Source: G965202915 sp965205955 (lineage in GTDB: Bacteria; Pseudomonadota; Gammaproteobacteria; Eutrophobiales; Eutrophobiaceae). From it: a DNA stretch of 64,000 nt. The stretch is from contig OZ242192.1 in assembly GCA_965205955.1 (NCBI GenBank), forward strand, positions 310,001 to 374,000, written 5' to 3'. Of this stretch, positions 52,262 through 60,978 are shown piece by piece (the stretch's first letter is position 1; every line of letters starts with the position of its first letter). A program made the position numbers and the translations under genes. A model generated the notes under the pieces. The model was not told the DNA's origin. It ran no database searches and was given only the letters and a program-made list of their open reading frames with translations.

Positions 52262-52960
52262 ACCCAATTAAGCAACTTTTTTCCATTCAACCATCGCTGC
52301 TTCGCACTCATTGGGACTGAGGTAATCCAGGTACGAATGCAGCCTGTTATAAAACATCACAATGTAGTCCAGAATATCCTGTTGCGCTTCCTGCATCAAG
52401 GAACGCAACTTGTAGCGCCCCACAGGACAGCCCAACGCATTGAGCGCACACGCCATAGCTGTAGCCACTGGCTTTGGCAACCTCGTGGGCCGCCGCCAGC
52501 ATCACCCGAGGCGCGACCGCCCCCGACCGCTCCTACAACCGTTGGCAATAGCGGTAATAGGCATTGCGGCTCACGCCCAGTATTCGACACATCCGGTCAA
52601 CAGGCCAGGTCTTCTTGTGTCGGGTGATGAACATGTATTTCACCTTGTTTCTTTCGCGAAGAAGACCGTCGCTTTTTTTTAAGATGTCTTTATCCATTTT
52701 CAGACGGCGATTTTCTTCCCGTAACCGGCGAAGCTTGGCCTGTTCCGGGTTCAGTTTGCCATTGCCGCGAAACGCCTGGCCAGCGTGCGCCTCATGCTCT
52801 GCTATCCAGCGCCCCAGCATATTTGGATTGATGCCCAGACTGCGCCCCGCCTCGGCCTGGGTATAGCCTTGCTCGCGCACCAGATGGATGGTGTCCAACT
52901 TGAATGCTTTCGAATATTTCTTTCTTGTAGTCACGTTCAATCTCCAGTTCAGAGGTATTA
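52262..52960 (-). mobile_element. IS3-family element remnant with internal deletion
   Basis: OrfA (52533-52940) reads RKKYSKAFKLDTIHLVREQG then LGINPNMLGRW and runs on into the OrfB start (KYMFITRHKKTWPVDRMCRI), where a stop ends it. A second minus frame, 52268-52480, carries an OrfB segment (ALNALGCPVGRYKLRSLMQEA) joined directly to the OrfB C-terminus (ILDYIVMFYNRLHSYL, YLSPNECEAAM). The catalytic DDE core between them is missing, so the element cannot transpose. No clear terminal inverted repeats are seen. It abuts the sigma-54 regulator gene on one side and a truncated pmdC/ligC gene on the other. Confidence 0.85.
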
Positions 52961-52998
52961 TACCTTAACTTGACTGTCGCATCTATTGAACCACTTCA

Positions 52999-53274
52999 TT
53001 GTCATTTAACAATGATGGTCCGCTCGGTAGTTTTTTCCGTTATATCTGCGATAACGGCACCTTTATTGCTCGCTATGATGACTTGGTGAACGGCAAAGAA
53101 GAAGTGATTGATATTTCAAAGGTTGCTGTTTGCATGAATGGTATTGAATTGCAAGACAGAGAGTTTTTTTCGGCAATTCAAGAAGGGCGCGAACCAAACG
53201 CCAGTGTCAGCAAAGTACTGCCTTGCTACAGGATATTGCATCAATTGGAGCAATCATTACGCCAATCAAGCTAG
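52999..53274 (+). pseudogene. 3' fragment of 4-carboxy-2-hydroxymuconate-6-semialdehyde dehydrogenase (PmdC/LigC)
   Basis: About 91 codons match the C-terminal third of PmdC/LigC, a Gfo/Idh/MocA dehydrogenase of protocatechuate 4,5-cleavage: SFNNDGPLGSFFRYICDNGT, ARYDDLVNG, MNGIELQDREFFSAIQEGRE and CYRILHQLEQSL. The N-terminal NAD domain is absent, and the IS3 remnant lies immediately upstream. The fragment is in frame to its TAG stop at 53,272-53,274 but has no real start, so it is almost surely inactive. Confidence 0.85.
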
Positions 53275-53565
53275 AACCTGTCCGGGGACACTTTCCAGAG
53301 GAACATATTCCGCCGGTCGCAAATCAGTCCGCGCGCGCAAGATTCTTGAAGCGGTTCTGTGGATTCTCAACACGGGCGCACGGCCTTGAGTTGTGGAATG
53401 AGAAAGGCCTGGCACTACAAACCATCCCATTGAATCAATCCGTATGGCCTGGGTAACCGCCGACGGGCTCAGATGGATAGCCTTGGACGCATTGGAAAAG
53501 CCCATATTGTCGCGTATATGCAGCGCGGGGTGCAGGCGCCTCGGATTTGATATCTGGATGTTCAC
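53266..53565 (-). pseudogene. Truncated LysR-type regulator
   Basis: The frame begins VNIQISNPRRLHPALHIRDN and has a LysR helix-turn-helix (GFSNASKAIHLSPSAVTQAI), then departs into residues that do not match the family apart from a possible linker helix (RIHRTASRILRA). No effector domain follows. It is divergent from the aldehyde dehydrogenase gene and was probably its regulator. The 5' end overlaps the pmdC/ligC fragment on the opposite strand by 9 bp at its 3' end. The 151 bp to the next gene holds no obvious element. Confidence 0.65.
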
Positions 53566-53716
53566 TCTTCTCAATAGAACCTCGGCTATAACAAAAACTA
53601 AATGCTAATTGGCATAATCTGTTTTGCATTTCAAAAGCCAGACTTTAGAATCAAAGCTCGTGGGGAGCACATAATTCACCCGAAATTTTTTTGGCCATGG
53701 AAGATGAACGAGAAAA

Positions 53717-55165
53717 ATGTATGAAGTTGCTTTAAAGATTGGTGGAGAAAACAGGCTGGCGCAGGGGAGATATTTTGATCGCATAGATCCCGTGAAAGGT
53801 GATGTTGCAACACGCTCTGCCTCGGCTTCGAAAGAGGATGTTGACGATGCTGTTCGGGCCGCCCACAACGCCTTTGGAAACTGGAGTCAAACCGGCCCCA
53901 ATCAACGCCGTCAGATCCTGCTCAAGGCGGCTGAAATTATTGAAAGTCGCGCTGCTGATTTTTCCAGAATTGTTATGGTCGAAACAGGCGCAACAAAAAT
54001 GTGGGGCGGTTTCAATGCCAAGCTAGGCGCTGAAATAATGCGCGAGGCGGCGGCCATGACAACCCGCATTTTAGGCGAGACCATTCCCGCCGACCGACCG
54101 GGGACTCTCGCCCTGGCCATCCGCAGACCGGTGGGAGTAATGGTCGGCATTGCGCCATGGAATGCGCCTGTCATTCTTGGTGTTCGCGCTCTCGCCATGC
54201 CGATTGCCTGCGGCAATACGATTGTTCTGAAAGCCTCGGAAGTATGCCCGATGACCCATCGGCTGCTCATTGATTGCCTTGCGGAGGCCGGATTGCCTGC
54301 CGGTGTTTGCAATTTCATAAGCAATGATCCGGCAGACGCGCCGGAAATAGTTGAAGCTCTGGTGACGCATGAGCATGTGAAGCGAATTAACTTCACCGGT
54401 TCGACAAAAGTGGGGAAAATCATTGCCGAATTAGCCGCCAGAGATTTGAAGCCGGTGCTTTTGGAATTGGGCGGCAAGGCGCCTTTTGTCGTACTCGATG
54501 ATGCCAATATTGATGAAGCCGTCAAAGCGGCTGCTTTCGGGGCGTTTATGAATCAGGGGCAGATATGCATGTCCACAGAGCGCATTATTGTCTCTGAAAG
54601 TATTGCCGACGCCTTTGTCGAAAAGCTGTCAGCCAGAGTCGCCGGTTATGTGACGGGCAACCCGGCGGAAGAAGGTGTGCAAATCGGCGGTGTTGTCAAC
54701 GTGCAGACCGTTGACCATGTCAAGGCATTGGTCGCCGATGCCGAAGAAAAGGGTGCGCGCGCCTTGCTGAAAGGCGAGGCAGAAGGAGCCATTATGTCCC
54801 CAAACCTTGTTGACGGGGTGACGCGGGGCATGCGATTGTGGACCGAAGAAAGTTTCGGGCCGTTGGTCTGTATAGCCCGCGCGAAGGATGATGCCCATGC
54901 CGCCGAGCTTGCCAATGACACGCAATATGGTCTTTCAGCAGCAGTATTTGGCAGCGATATTTCGCGAGCCATGCAAGTTGCCAACGCGATTGACAGCGGC
55001 ATGTGCCACATTAACGGCCCGACCGTTTTTGACGAGGCGCAAATGCCATTCGGCGGGACAAAAGCAAGTGGCTATGGGCGTTTTGGTGGCACCTTCGGCG
55101 TGGATGAATTTACCGAAGTCCGCTGGCTTACAATCAACAGTCAACCAATTAGATATCCGTTATAG
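53717..55165 (+). CDS. Aldehyde dehydrogenase, vanillin/4-hydroxybenzaldehyde type
   Basis: 482 residues with GIAPWNAPVILGVRALAMPI, LELGGKAPFVVLDDAN (general base), FMNQGQICMSTERIIV (nucleophilic Cys) and PFGGTKASGYGRFGG. It resembles vanillin and benzaldehyde dehydrogenases (LigV/Vdh type) more than semialdehyde dehydrogenases. It would oxidise 4-hydroxybenzaldehyde or vanillin to the acid. The pobA gene follows 14 bp downstream, giving a route aldehyde to 4-hydroxybenzoate to protocatechuate. The substrate is inferred from context. Confidence 0.87.
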   Translation: MYEVALKIGGENRLAQGRYFDRIDPVKGDVATRSASASKEDVDDAVRAAHNAFGNWSQTGPNQRRQILLKAAEIIESRAADFSRIVMVETGATKMWGGFNAKLGAEIMREAAAMTTRILGETIPADRPGTLALAIRRPVGVMVGIAPWNAPVILGVRALAMPIACGNTIVLKASEVCPMTHRLLIDCLAEAGLPAGVCNFISNDPADAPEIVEALVTHEHVKRINFTGSTKVGKIIAELAARDLKPVLLELGGKAPFVVLDDANIDEAVKAAAFGAFMNQGQICMSTERIIVSESIADAFVEKLSARVAGYVTGNPAEEGVQIGGVVNVQTVDHVKALVADAEEKGARALLKGEAEGAIMSPNLVDGVTRGMRLWTEESFGPLVCIARAKDDAHAAELANDTQYGLSAAVFGSDISRAMQVANAIDSGMCHINGPTVFDEAQMPFGGTKASGYGRFGGTFGVDEFTEVRWLTINSQPIRYPL

Positions 55166-55179
55166 GCAAGTGACAAGAA

Positions 55180-56355
55180 ATGCGAACACAGGTCGGGATT
55201 GTCGGTGCCGGACCCGCTGGATTGTTACTCGGCCAAATGCTGCACCGTGCCGGTATAGACAGCGTCATTCTGGAAGCCAAAGATAAACAACATGCCATTG
55301 AACGGGTTCGTGCCGGTGTGCTGGAGCAGGGGACCGTTGAGACCTTGCGCGAAATTGGCGTTGGTGAGCGCATGGACCAGGAGCGCATGGAGCATGACGG
55401 TATCATCTTTGCCTTTGATGGGAAACACCGGTTTGTTGATGTGAAAGCGCTGACCGGCGGGCGCACTGTTTCCGTTTACGGTCAGGCCAATATTGTGAGA
55501 GATTTGATTGCCGCCAGAGAGACCTATGGCGACATAAAGTGGGACTGTCCTGCCACAAAAATTGTCGCGACCGATAGTGAAAATCCGCAAATCATCTTTG
55601 CCGAGAATGGTGAGGAAAAAGTCCTGGAGTGCGATTATATTGCCGGGACAGACGGGTTTTGGGGACTGTGCCGTACGGCGTTGCCCGAAGACAAACTGGT
55701 CACACATGAGTTTGTCTATCCTTATTCATGGCTGGGCATTCTGGCTGATGCGCCACCGGCCAGCCATGTGGTGATTTATGCCAATCATGAGAACGGTTTC
55801 GCATTGCAGTCCATGCGTTCCCCCACCGTTTCGCGGCTTTATATTCAGTGTGACAATGATGACCACGTTGACAACTGGCCTGACGAAAAACTGTGGGATG
55901 AGTTGGATTTGCGCATGAATCAGGGCACCGGCTACACCAATAACAGAGGACCCATCACCGCAAAAGGAATCGCATCAATGCGGAGTTTTGTTTGCGAGAC
56001 CATGCGGCACGGGCGTATGTTTCTGGCGGGTGATGCTGCGCACATCGTGCCGCCAACGGGAGCGAAAGGGCTCAATCTTGCATTGGCCGACGTGCGGGTG
56101 CTTGCTGCGGCTTTGGACGAAGCTATCAATAGAAATTCGGCGACGCTGCTTGATCAATATGAGGCAATTTGTCTGGAGCGTGTGTGGAAAATTGAGCGAT
56201 TTTCCTGGTGGGTGACCACGTCTTTTCACATGGACAAGTCGCACTCAGCGTTTGAACGCAAACTGCAACTTGCAACGCTGGACACGATTACGTCTTCAGA
56301 AGCGGCCGGTCTTTCCTTCGCTGAAGTTTATGCCGGCCTGCCCTACGCCTATTAA
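55180..56355 (+). CDS. pobA: 4-hydroxybenzoate 3-monooxygenase
   Basis: 391 residues, the usual PobA length. FAD-binding GAGPAGLLLGQMLHRAGIDS at the N-terminus, RVRAGVLEQGTVETLRE, and the GD motif in LAGDAAHIVPPTGAKGLNLA near residue 285. This flavin monooxygenase makes protocatechuate with NADPH and O2. The downstream protocatechuate ring-cleavage genes are not seen intact. Only a pmdC/ligC fragment is left upstream. Confidence 0.96.
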   Translation: MRTQVGIVGAGPAGLLLGQMLHRAGIDSVILEAKDKQHAIERVRAGVLEQGTVETLREIGVGERMDQERMEHDGIIFAFDGKHRFVDVKALTGGRTVSVYGQANIVRDLIAARETYGDIKWDCPATKIVATDSENPQIIFAENGEEKVLECDYIAGTDGFWGLCRTALPEDKLVTHEFVYPYSWLGILADAPPASHVVIYANHENGFALQSMRSPTVSRLYIQCDNDDHVDNWPDEKLWDELDLRMNQGTGYTNNRGPITAKGIASMRSFVCETMRHGRMFLAGDAAHIVPPTGAKGLNLALADVRVLAAALDEAINRNSATLLDQYEAICLERVWKIERFSWWVTTSFHMDKSHSAFERKLQLATLDTITSSEAAGLSFAEVYAGLPYAY

Positions 56356-56398
56356 CCGGACAGTGCGGCAAGGACAGATAACGCAAATTGAAGAGAAA

Positions 56399-56584
56399 AT
56401 GAAAAGAAGAACTTTCTTAAAGACCGCATCTTTCGCAGGCGTAGCTGCAAGCGCCGGCTTTGTGGCAGGAGGAGAGGCCCTTGCGGCAAAGTCGGGGCAG
56501 AGCAGCATCCCGCAATTACCGGCGGATATTGCCGGTGACTTGTCTTTCGCAAGGCCGAATATGAGCGCCGCTATAAGGGCGTGA
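56399..56584 (+). pseudogene. Truncated Tat-secreted protein
   Basis: 61 residues from ATG 56399. A textbook Tat signal peptide MKRRTFLKTASFAGVAASAG is followed by an Ala cleavage region (GGEALAAK) and only about 30 further residues before a stop. The frame is too short for a Tat substrate, so it is the start of a gene whose body was lost. It follows pobA by 44 bp. Its original function is not recoverable. The 135 bp to the methyltransferase gene holds nothing I recognise. Confidence 0.6.
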
Positions 56585-56720
56585 GAGTGGCCATGGAAAT
56601 GATATTATTCTATACTTCAATGCTCGCTCCCTGATTTAATCTCAACCAGATCAAGAAATTACCCGGTTCTCTTAAAATACCGGCGCCAGAAACACGAGAT
56701 ATAATTGGAATTATAATGAT

Positions 56721-57512
56721 ATGAATATAATTGAGCATAATCGTCAAGCATGGAATAGAGAATCATCATCGGATGGTGGATGGTCTATTCCTGTTTCAGA
56801 AGAAACCATTGATGCGGCCCGGGATGGCAAGTGGAATGTAAACCTTTCCCCGCTGCGCTCTGTGCCTGAATCCTGGTTCGGGGGGCTTCAAGGCAAGGAC
56901 GTGCTCTGCCTTGCTGCAGGTGGCGGACAGCAGGCCCCCGTGCTGGCGGCAGCCGGCGCCAGGGTTGTCAGTTTCGACCTTTCAGAAGTCCAGTTGGAGA
57001 AAGATCGCAGGGTTGCTGAACGGCATAACCTGAGCCTGCGCTGTGTCCGGGGCGACATGGCAGACCTTTCTGCGTTCCCGGCGGAATGTTTCGATCTTGT
57101 TTTTCATCCGGTCTCCAACCTTTTTGTGCCGGACGTGGAGCTTGTATGGAAGGAATGCCACAGGGTTCTGAAGCCAAACGGAAATTTACTTGCCGGTTTT
57201 ATGAACCCAGGTTTTTTTCTGTTCGATCATGCTGAAGCGGAGCGAGTTGGAAAAATCGAAGTAAGGCACAAACTACCGTATTCTGAGCCCGACAGCCTCG
57301 ATAAGGATGAGCGCCAGGAATTGGAAGAAAGCAAGCGCGCCCTTGAGTTCAGTCATACACTTGAAACCCAAATTGGCGGTCAAATCAAAGCAGGTCTTTT
57401 CATCACTGGGTTCTACGAGGATTATTGGACGGACGATATACCGTTCAATGCGTTTAGCCCGTCCTATATTGTGACACAGGCGGTCAAGTTTGCAAGCGGG
57501 ACCGGCACATAA
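56721..57512 (+). CDS. Class I SAM-dependent methyltransferase
   Basis: 263 residues. Motif I is VLCLAAGGGQQAPVLAAAGA and the acidic strand is VVSFDLSEVQLEKDR. FDLVFHPVSNLFVPDVELVW matches motif IV. N-terminal IIEHNRQAWNRESSSDGGWS and a conserved KWNVNLSPLRSVPESWFG point to a subfamily usually annotated only as methyltransferase. Substrate unknown. It is convergent with the protease-like gene 23 bp downstream. Confidence 0.85.
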   Translation: MNIIEHNRQAWNRESSSDGGWSIPVSEETIDAARDGKWNVNLSPLRSVPESWFGGLQGKDVLCLAAGGGQQAPVLAAAGARVVSFDLSEVQLEKDRRVAERHNLSLRCVRGDMADLSAFPAECFDLVFHPVSNLFVPDVELVWKECHRVLKPNGNLLAGFMNPGFFLFDHAEAERVGKIEVRHKLPYSEPDSLDKDERQELEESKRALEFSHTLETQIGGQIKAGLFITGFYEDYWTDDIPFNAFSPSYIVTQAVKFASGTGT

Positions 57513-57535
57513 CCGATTGAACACAGGTATTTTGG

Positions 57536-58684
57536 TTACTTCTCTACCCATCTGCTGCCGAAGGCGCGCCTTTCAAAACCGGAGACGGGCGACTGTCTGG
57601 CGATTTCCTGCTGAACCAGCGCCGGCAGGCTTTGCGCCGTTTGTTTCTGGATCTGATTCAATACTTGTTGCAACTGTTGCGGCACTTGTTGCGGGTTGAT
57701 ATTTGCCGGCAGGCCGACATTGAGATTCACATTGATTTGCGGGTTGCCCGGCACATTGCGCTTTTTCCTGAAAAGCGCCTGGGTTTCAAATCGATGCAGT
57801 TTTTCCGTGCTCTCCAGCACTGCAAGCGGCAAATCCTTCAACCTGTGCTCTTCCTTATCTTCAAGCAATGCTTCCGGATCGAGATTATCCTTCAAATCAA
57901 GCTCCTTCTCATATTCCTCAAACAATTGCCAAATCGCAGCTTCCACATCCGCGCTTGCCTCCTCAACCGGCAAGCCGATCTCCTTTGCTTCCTTTCTGCC
58001 GATGGCATGACCATGTGAATACATCTTCTCCGTCAATGCCGCAACAATCGCCGCCGACCGTTCCTCATCAACCTTTTCACGGGATAAGGCCAAAAGTTTC
58101 CCGGCAACCAGGCGTATATGTGAATGCTGCCGATTCACGCTGCCAAGAACCAATGGTGTTAAATTGTCGGAAAGCATGCCCACAAGTTTTGCCAGAGCCG
58201 CCTGGTCCTTTATATTTGCCTGCTCGGTAATAAACGAAATATAGGAAGAAACATCCTCAACACTGATTTCCGGGGGAGGGGCCGCCGAATTACCGGCGCC
58301 ACTGCGCACCAGGGTAGGGTCTATAGGCGCCAATTCCGCCTTGCGCCCCATCACAATTTTGTCGGCCCCAAGCGCAATCATGGTTGCGGCACTGTGCGCC
58401 TTGTACGGGATCAGGACATTAAACTCATCGAAAATTTGCCGAAACATACTGACCATACGCCACGGCACGCTGACATCACCGCCGGTGCTGTACAGAAACA
58501 AATCGAGTTTCTTTTGTTTCGGTTCCAGTTTTTCGAGGGCGAGCAAATGATCATACATCGGGCGCACGACATCCTCGGCAATCTTGGCAACGAACGGCTG
58601 CCTGTCTGCGGTCACATAGACAAGCACCCGTGACTTTCGGGCGTCTTCAATCTTTTTGATCAGTGATTTCTGGTTTCGGGTCAT
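57536..58684 (-). CDS. ClpP-fold (SDH/serine dehydrogenase proteinase family) protein
   Basis: 382 residues of the PF01972-type serine protease-like family. The ClpP/crotonase core contains LFLYSTGGDVSVPWRMVSMF and HSAATMIALGADKIVMGRKA, in which the Ser after His is the candidate nucleophile. ELAPIDPTLV follows. The C-terminus (about 300-382) is Gln/Pro/Asn-rich and probably disordered. No membrane anchor is evident, so it may be cytosolic. Role unknown. It lies 175 bp from the DNA methyltransferase gene on the same strand, with nothing recognisable in the gap. Confidence 0.75.
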   Translation of the reverse strand: MTRNQKSLIKKIEDARKSRVLVYVTADRQPFVAKIAEDVVRPMYDHLLALEKLEPKQKKLDLFLYSTGGDVSVPWRMVSMFRQIFDEFNVLIPYKAHSAATMIALGADKIVMGRKAELAPIDPTLVRSGAGNSAAPPPEISVEDVSSYISFITEQANIKDQAALAKLVGMLSDNLTPLVLGSVNRQHSHIRLVAGKLLALSREKVDEERSAAIVAALTEKMYSHGHAIGRKEAKEIGLPVEEASADVEAAIWQLFEEYEKELDLKDNLDPEALLEDKEEHRLKDLPLAVLESTEKLHRFETQALFRKKRNVPGNPQINVNLNVGLPANINPQQVPQQLQQVLNQIQKQTAQSLPALVQQEIARQSPVSGFERRAFGSRWVEK

Positions 58685-58859
58685 GGTGGTAGATAGTCCG
58701 GGTATTGATTAAATAAAGTTCCAATGCAGGGACTAAACGGTTCTTGTTTTCCGAGGCATGAATAAAGCCAAGTATGGAGAGTTTACTATCTTTCTCCTAC
58801 TTCTCCTAATTTTGGGTTCGCAAATATCCTTTTATGTACATTCGGATAATACGTAGTGG

Positions 58860-59870
58860 TTATTTGGAGGCAGTTGCTTTCATACCGTTTGACTTTCTTG
58901 ATTCCCCGCCACTTCTACCCGTGCTATTCAGTTGTTCACTAAGCGTGTTGCGCTCCCAGAAAACACCACCGGAATAACCTTGAATCGTTTTGTCCGATCC
59001 CGCCATTTCCAGGCGTTTCTCGGCAAGGCAGCCATAAAGTTCGTCAATTTCAATTCCCACGTAGTTTCTGCCTAATTTTTTGGCGACCACTGAGGTGGTG
59101 CCGGAGCCGAGAAATGGATCAAAAACGGTATGTCCGGGCCTTGAGCTTGCCAGGAGGATTTTTGCGACAAGTTTTTCCGGCTTCTGTGTCGGGTGGTCGG
59201 TGTTTTCCGGCATAGACCAGAATGGGATGGTAATATCGGTCCAAATGTTGGACGGGTGTGTCAGACGGTATTTACCGTTTTCTTCTTCATCCCAGTCTTT
59301 CGCTTTACCGGAATCATCACGATACGGGGCGATAACCTTTTTTTTCATTTTCACCGCGTCAACGTTGAAATGATACTTTTTAGACATGGTGCAGAACCAG
59401 ATATCCTCGGCGCCATTTTTCCAGTTTGTTTTTGCGCCCCGCCCTTTTTCCCGTTCAAAGGTGATGCGGTTTTGAATTTCAAAATACCTTCCGGCAACAT
59501 TGAAAATTGCGCCGGATGATTTCCAGTCCCCGCAAATATAAATTGACGCGCCTGGCTTCAAAATGCGCACCATCCTGCTCACCCAGGAATCCAGCCATTT
59601 CTCATATTTCTCCGACTCCATTTCCTTGAATGTCGCCAGGTTGAAGGTCTTATTGAGGTTATAGGGCGGGTCAACAAAAACAATATCGATAAACTGATCA
59701 GGCAAATGCTCCAACACCTCGAACATATTCTGGTGTACCGTTTTATTTAAGACTTCATCAACGGAAACCGGCTTATCAATTTTAATCAGCCGTTTTTTGT
59801 ATTTCGCCCGCTCGCTGTCGCTCAGATCCATGGTGCGGTTGCGGGGGGCGCGTGTCGTGGTAGTACTCAT
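58860..59870 (-). CDS. DNA (adenine-N6) methyltransferase, beta class
   Basis: 336 residues. Catalytic motif IV is DPPYN (67-71) and the SAM motif I is FDPFLGSGTTSVVAKKLGRN (250-269), in the beta-class order. HPTQKPEKLVAKI sits between them. DPPY usually marks adenine-N6 methylation. No cognate restriction gene is adjacent, so it may be a solitary modification enzyme or part of an unrecognised defence unit with the SDH-like protein. A start at the second Met (59831) is also possible. The target site cannot be deduced. Confidence 0.88.
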   Translation of the reverse strand: MSTTTTRAPRNRTMDLSDSERAKYKKRLIKIDKPVSVDEVLNKTVHQNMFEVLEHLPDQFIDIVFVDPPYNLNKTFNLATFKEMESEKYEKWLDSWVSRMVRILKPGASIYICGDWKSSGAIFNVAGRYFEIQNRITFEREKGRGAKTNWKNGAEDIWFCTMSKKYHFNVDAVKMKKKVIAPYRDDSGKAKDWDEEENGKYRLTHPSNIWTDITIPFWSMPENTDHPTQKPEKLVAKILLASSRPGHTVFDPFLGSGTTSVVAKKLGRNYVGIEIDELYGCLAEKRLEMAGSDKTIQGYSGGVFWERNTLSEQLNSTGRSGGESRKSNGMKATASK

Positions 59871-59930
59871 AGCGGGCGCTGGTGATCAGTTTGAAAAATC
59901 CTTTCGTTCTTGCGCTAAAAAATTAAAACA

Positions 59931-60021
59931 TGGCGGAGAGAGCGGGATTCGAACCCGCGATACGCTGTTAACGTATACACGCTTTCCAGGCGTGCTCCTT
60001 AAACCACTCGGACATCTCTCC
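59931..60021 (-). tRNA. tRNA-Ser (anticodon GGA)
   Basis: A 91-base class II tRNA on the minus strand. The acceptor stem pairs GGAGAGA with TCTCTCC, the anticodon loop holds GGA, the variable arm is long and the T loop reads GTTCGAATC. The CCA end is encoded. It reads UCC and UCU serine codons. It lies between the DNA methyltransferase and xthA genes, and I see no duplicated 3' end or attachment-site repeat in this window. Confidence 0.95.
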
Positions 60022-60051
60022 AAAATTCAAGATACAGTAATCCCATTGCAG

Positions 60052-60822
60052 CTACAGCGCAAACTCTGCAATCACCGGGGTGTGATCCGAGGGTCTTTCC
60101 AGCTTGCGCGGCCCCCGGTCGATATGGCAGGCCTGGCATCGTTTGGCCAACTCGATATCTGCAAGAATATGATCGATGCGCATACCGCGGTTGCGGCGAA
60201 AACCGGCCGCACGATAATCCCACCAGGAGAAAGTCTGCGGCGCCTGCTCGAACAATCTGAAACAATCCCGCATACCATGGTCAAGCAACCAGGCAAATTC
60301 CTGCCGTTCTTTCGGGCTTACCAATATCTTGCCCCGCCACTCTTCCGGATCGTGGACATCCCGGTCTTCCGGGGCGATATTCAGATCGCCCAGAATAATA
60401 ATATGAGTATGACTGTCTATCAGTTGTTGTATAAATTTATGCAGATGTGCAAACCACTCCAGTTTATAGATATATTTTTCCGAATCGACTTCAGAGCCGT
60501 TCGGGACGTACAGATCCAGCACGCATAGCTCGCCGGACTTTATTGCCAGCACCCGCCGCTGTTCATCGGCATAATCGGGCATGCTCCCGGCCAATACCGT
60601 AAGCGGTGTCTTGCTGAGTATTGCAACGCCATTATAGGTTTTCTGGCCGGAATAGGCGGCGTAATAACCGGCCTGTTTTATTTCCTCGACCGGAAAATTT
60701 TCATCATTCAGTTTGGTCTCCTGCAATGCAAGCATATCCGGGGCATTATCCGCCAGCCATCCAAGAACATGCGGCAATCGGACCCGAAGAGAATTGACAT
60801 TCCAGGTAGCGATCTTGAACAT
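60052..60822 (-). CDS. xthA: Exodeoxyribonuclease III
   Basis: About 256 residues of the EEP nuclease fold. Motifs in order: FKIATWNVNSLRVRL, LALQETKLNDENFP (metal-binding Glu), GGD-type ILGDLNIAPEDRDVH and RIDHILADIELA near the C-terminus with the catalytic Asp-His. It removes 3' blocking groups and cuts at AP sites in base-excision repair. The ATG at 60822 fits the family start MFKIATWN. An in-frame start at 60840 adds six residues. Confidence 0.93.
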   Translation of the reverse strand: MFKIATWNVNSLRVRLPHVLGWLADNAPDMLALQETKLNDENFPVEEIKQAGYYAAYSGQKTYNGVAILSKTPLTVLAGSMPDYADEQRRVLAIKSGELCVLDLYVPNGSEVDSEKYIYKLEWFAHLHKFIQQLIDSHTHIIILGDLNIAPEDRDVHDPEEWRGKILVSPKERQEFAWLLDHGMRDCFRLFEQAPQTFSWWDYRAAGFRRNRGMRIDHILADIELAKRCQACHIDRGPRKLERPSDHTPVIAEFAL

Positions 60823-60978
60823 GCGTGATTGTGGCGGCAAATCCCTTAGGCCTGCCCTTGAAGGGCCGGACCATCAGGGCGTGAAATAGTTTGCCCCATT
60901 CGATATGGATCACTGCGGGGGAACACTGTTTTCACCCTGCAAGTATGCCGCAATATGATGGTGATTCATCTGCCGGCA

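Noticed and set aside
59930..60025. tRNA-Ser as an integration (att) site
   Set aside because: I could not find a second copy of the tRNA 3' end in the window, and the neighbours on both sides include ordinary housekeeping genes.
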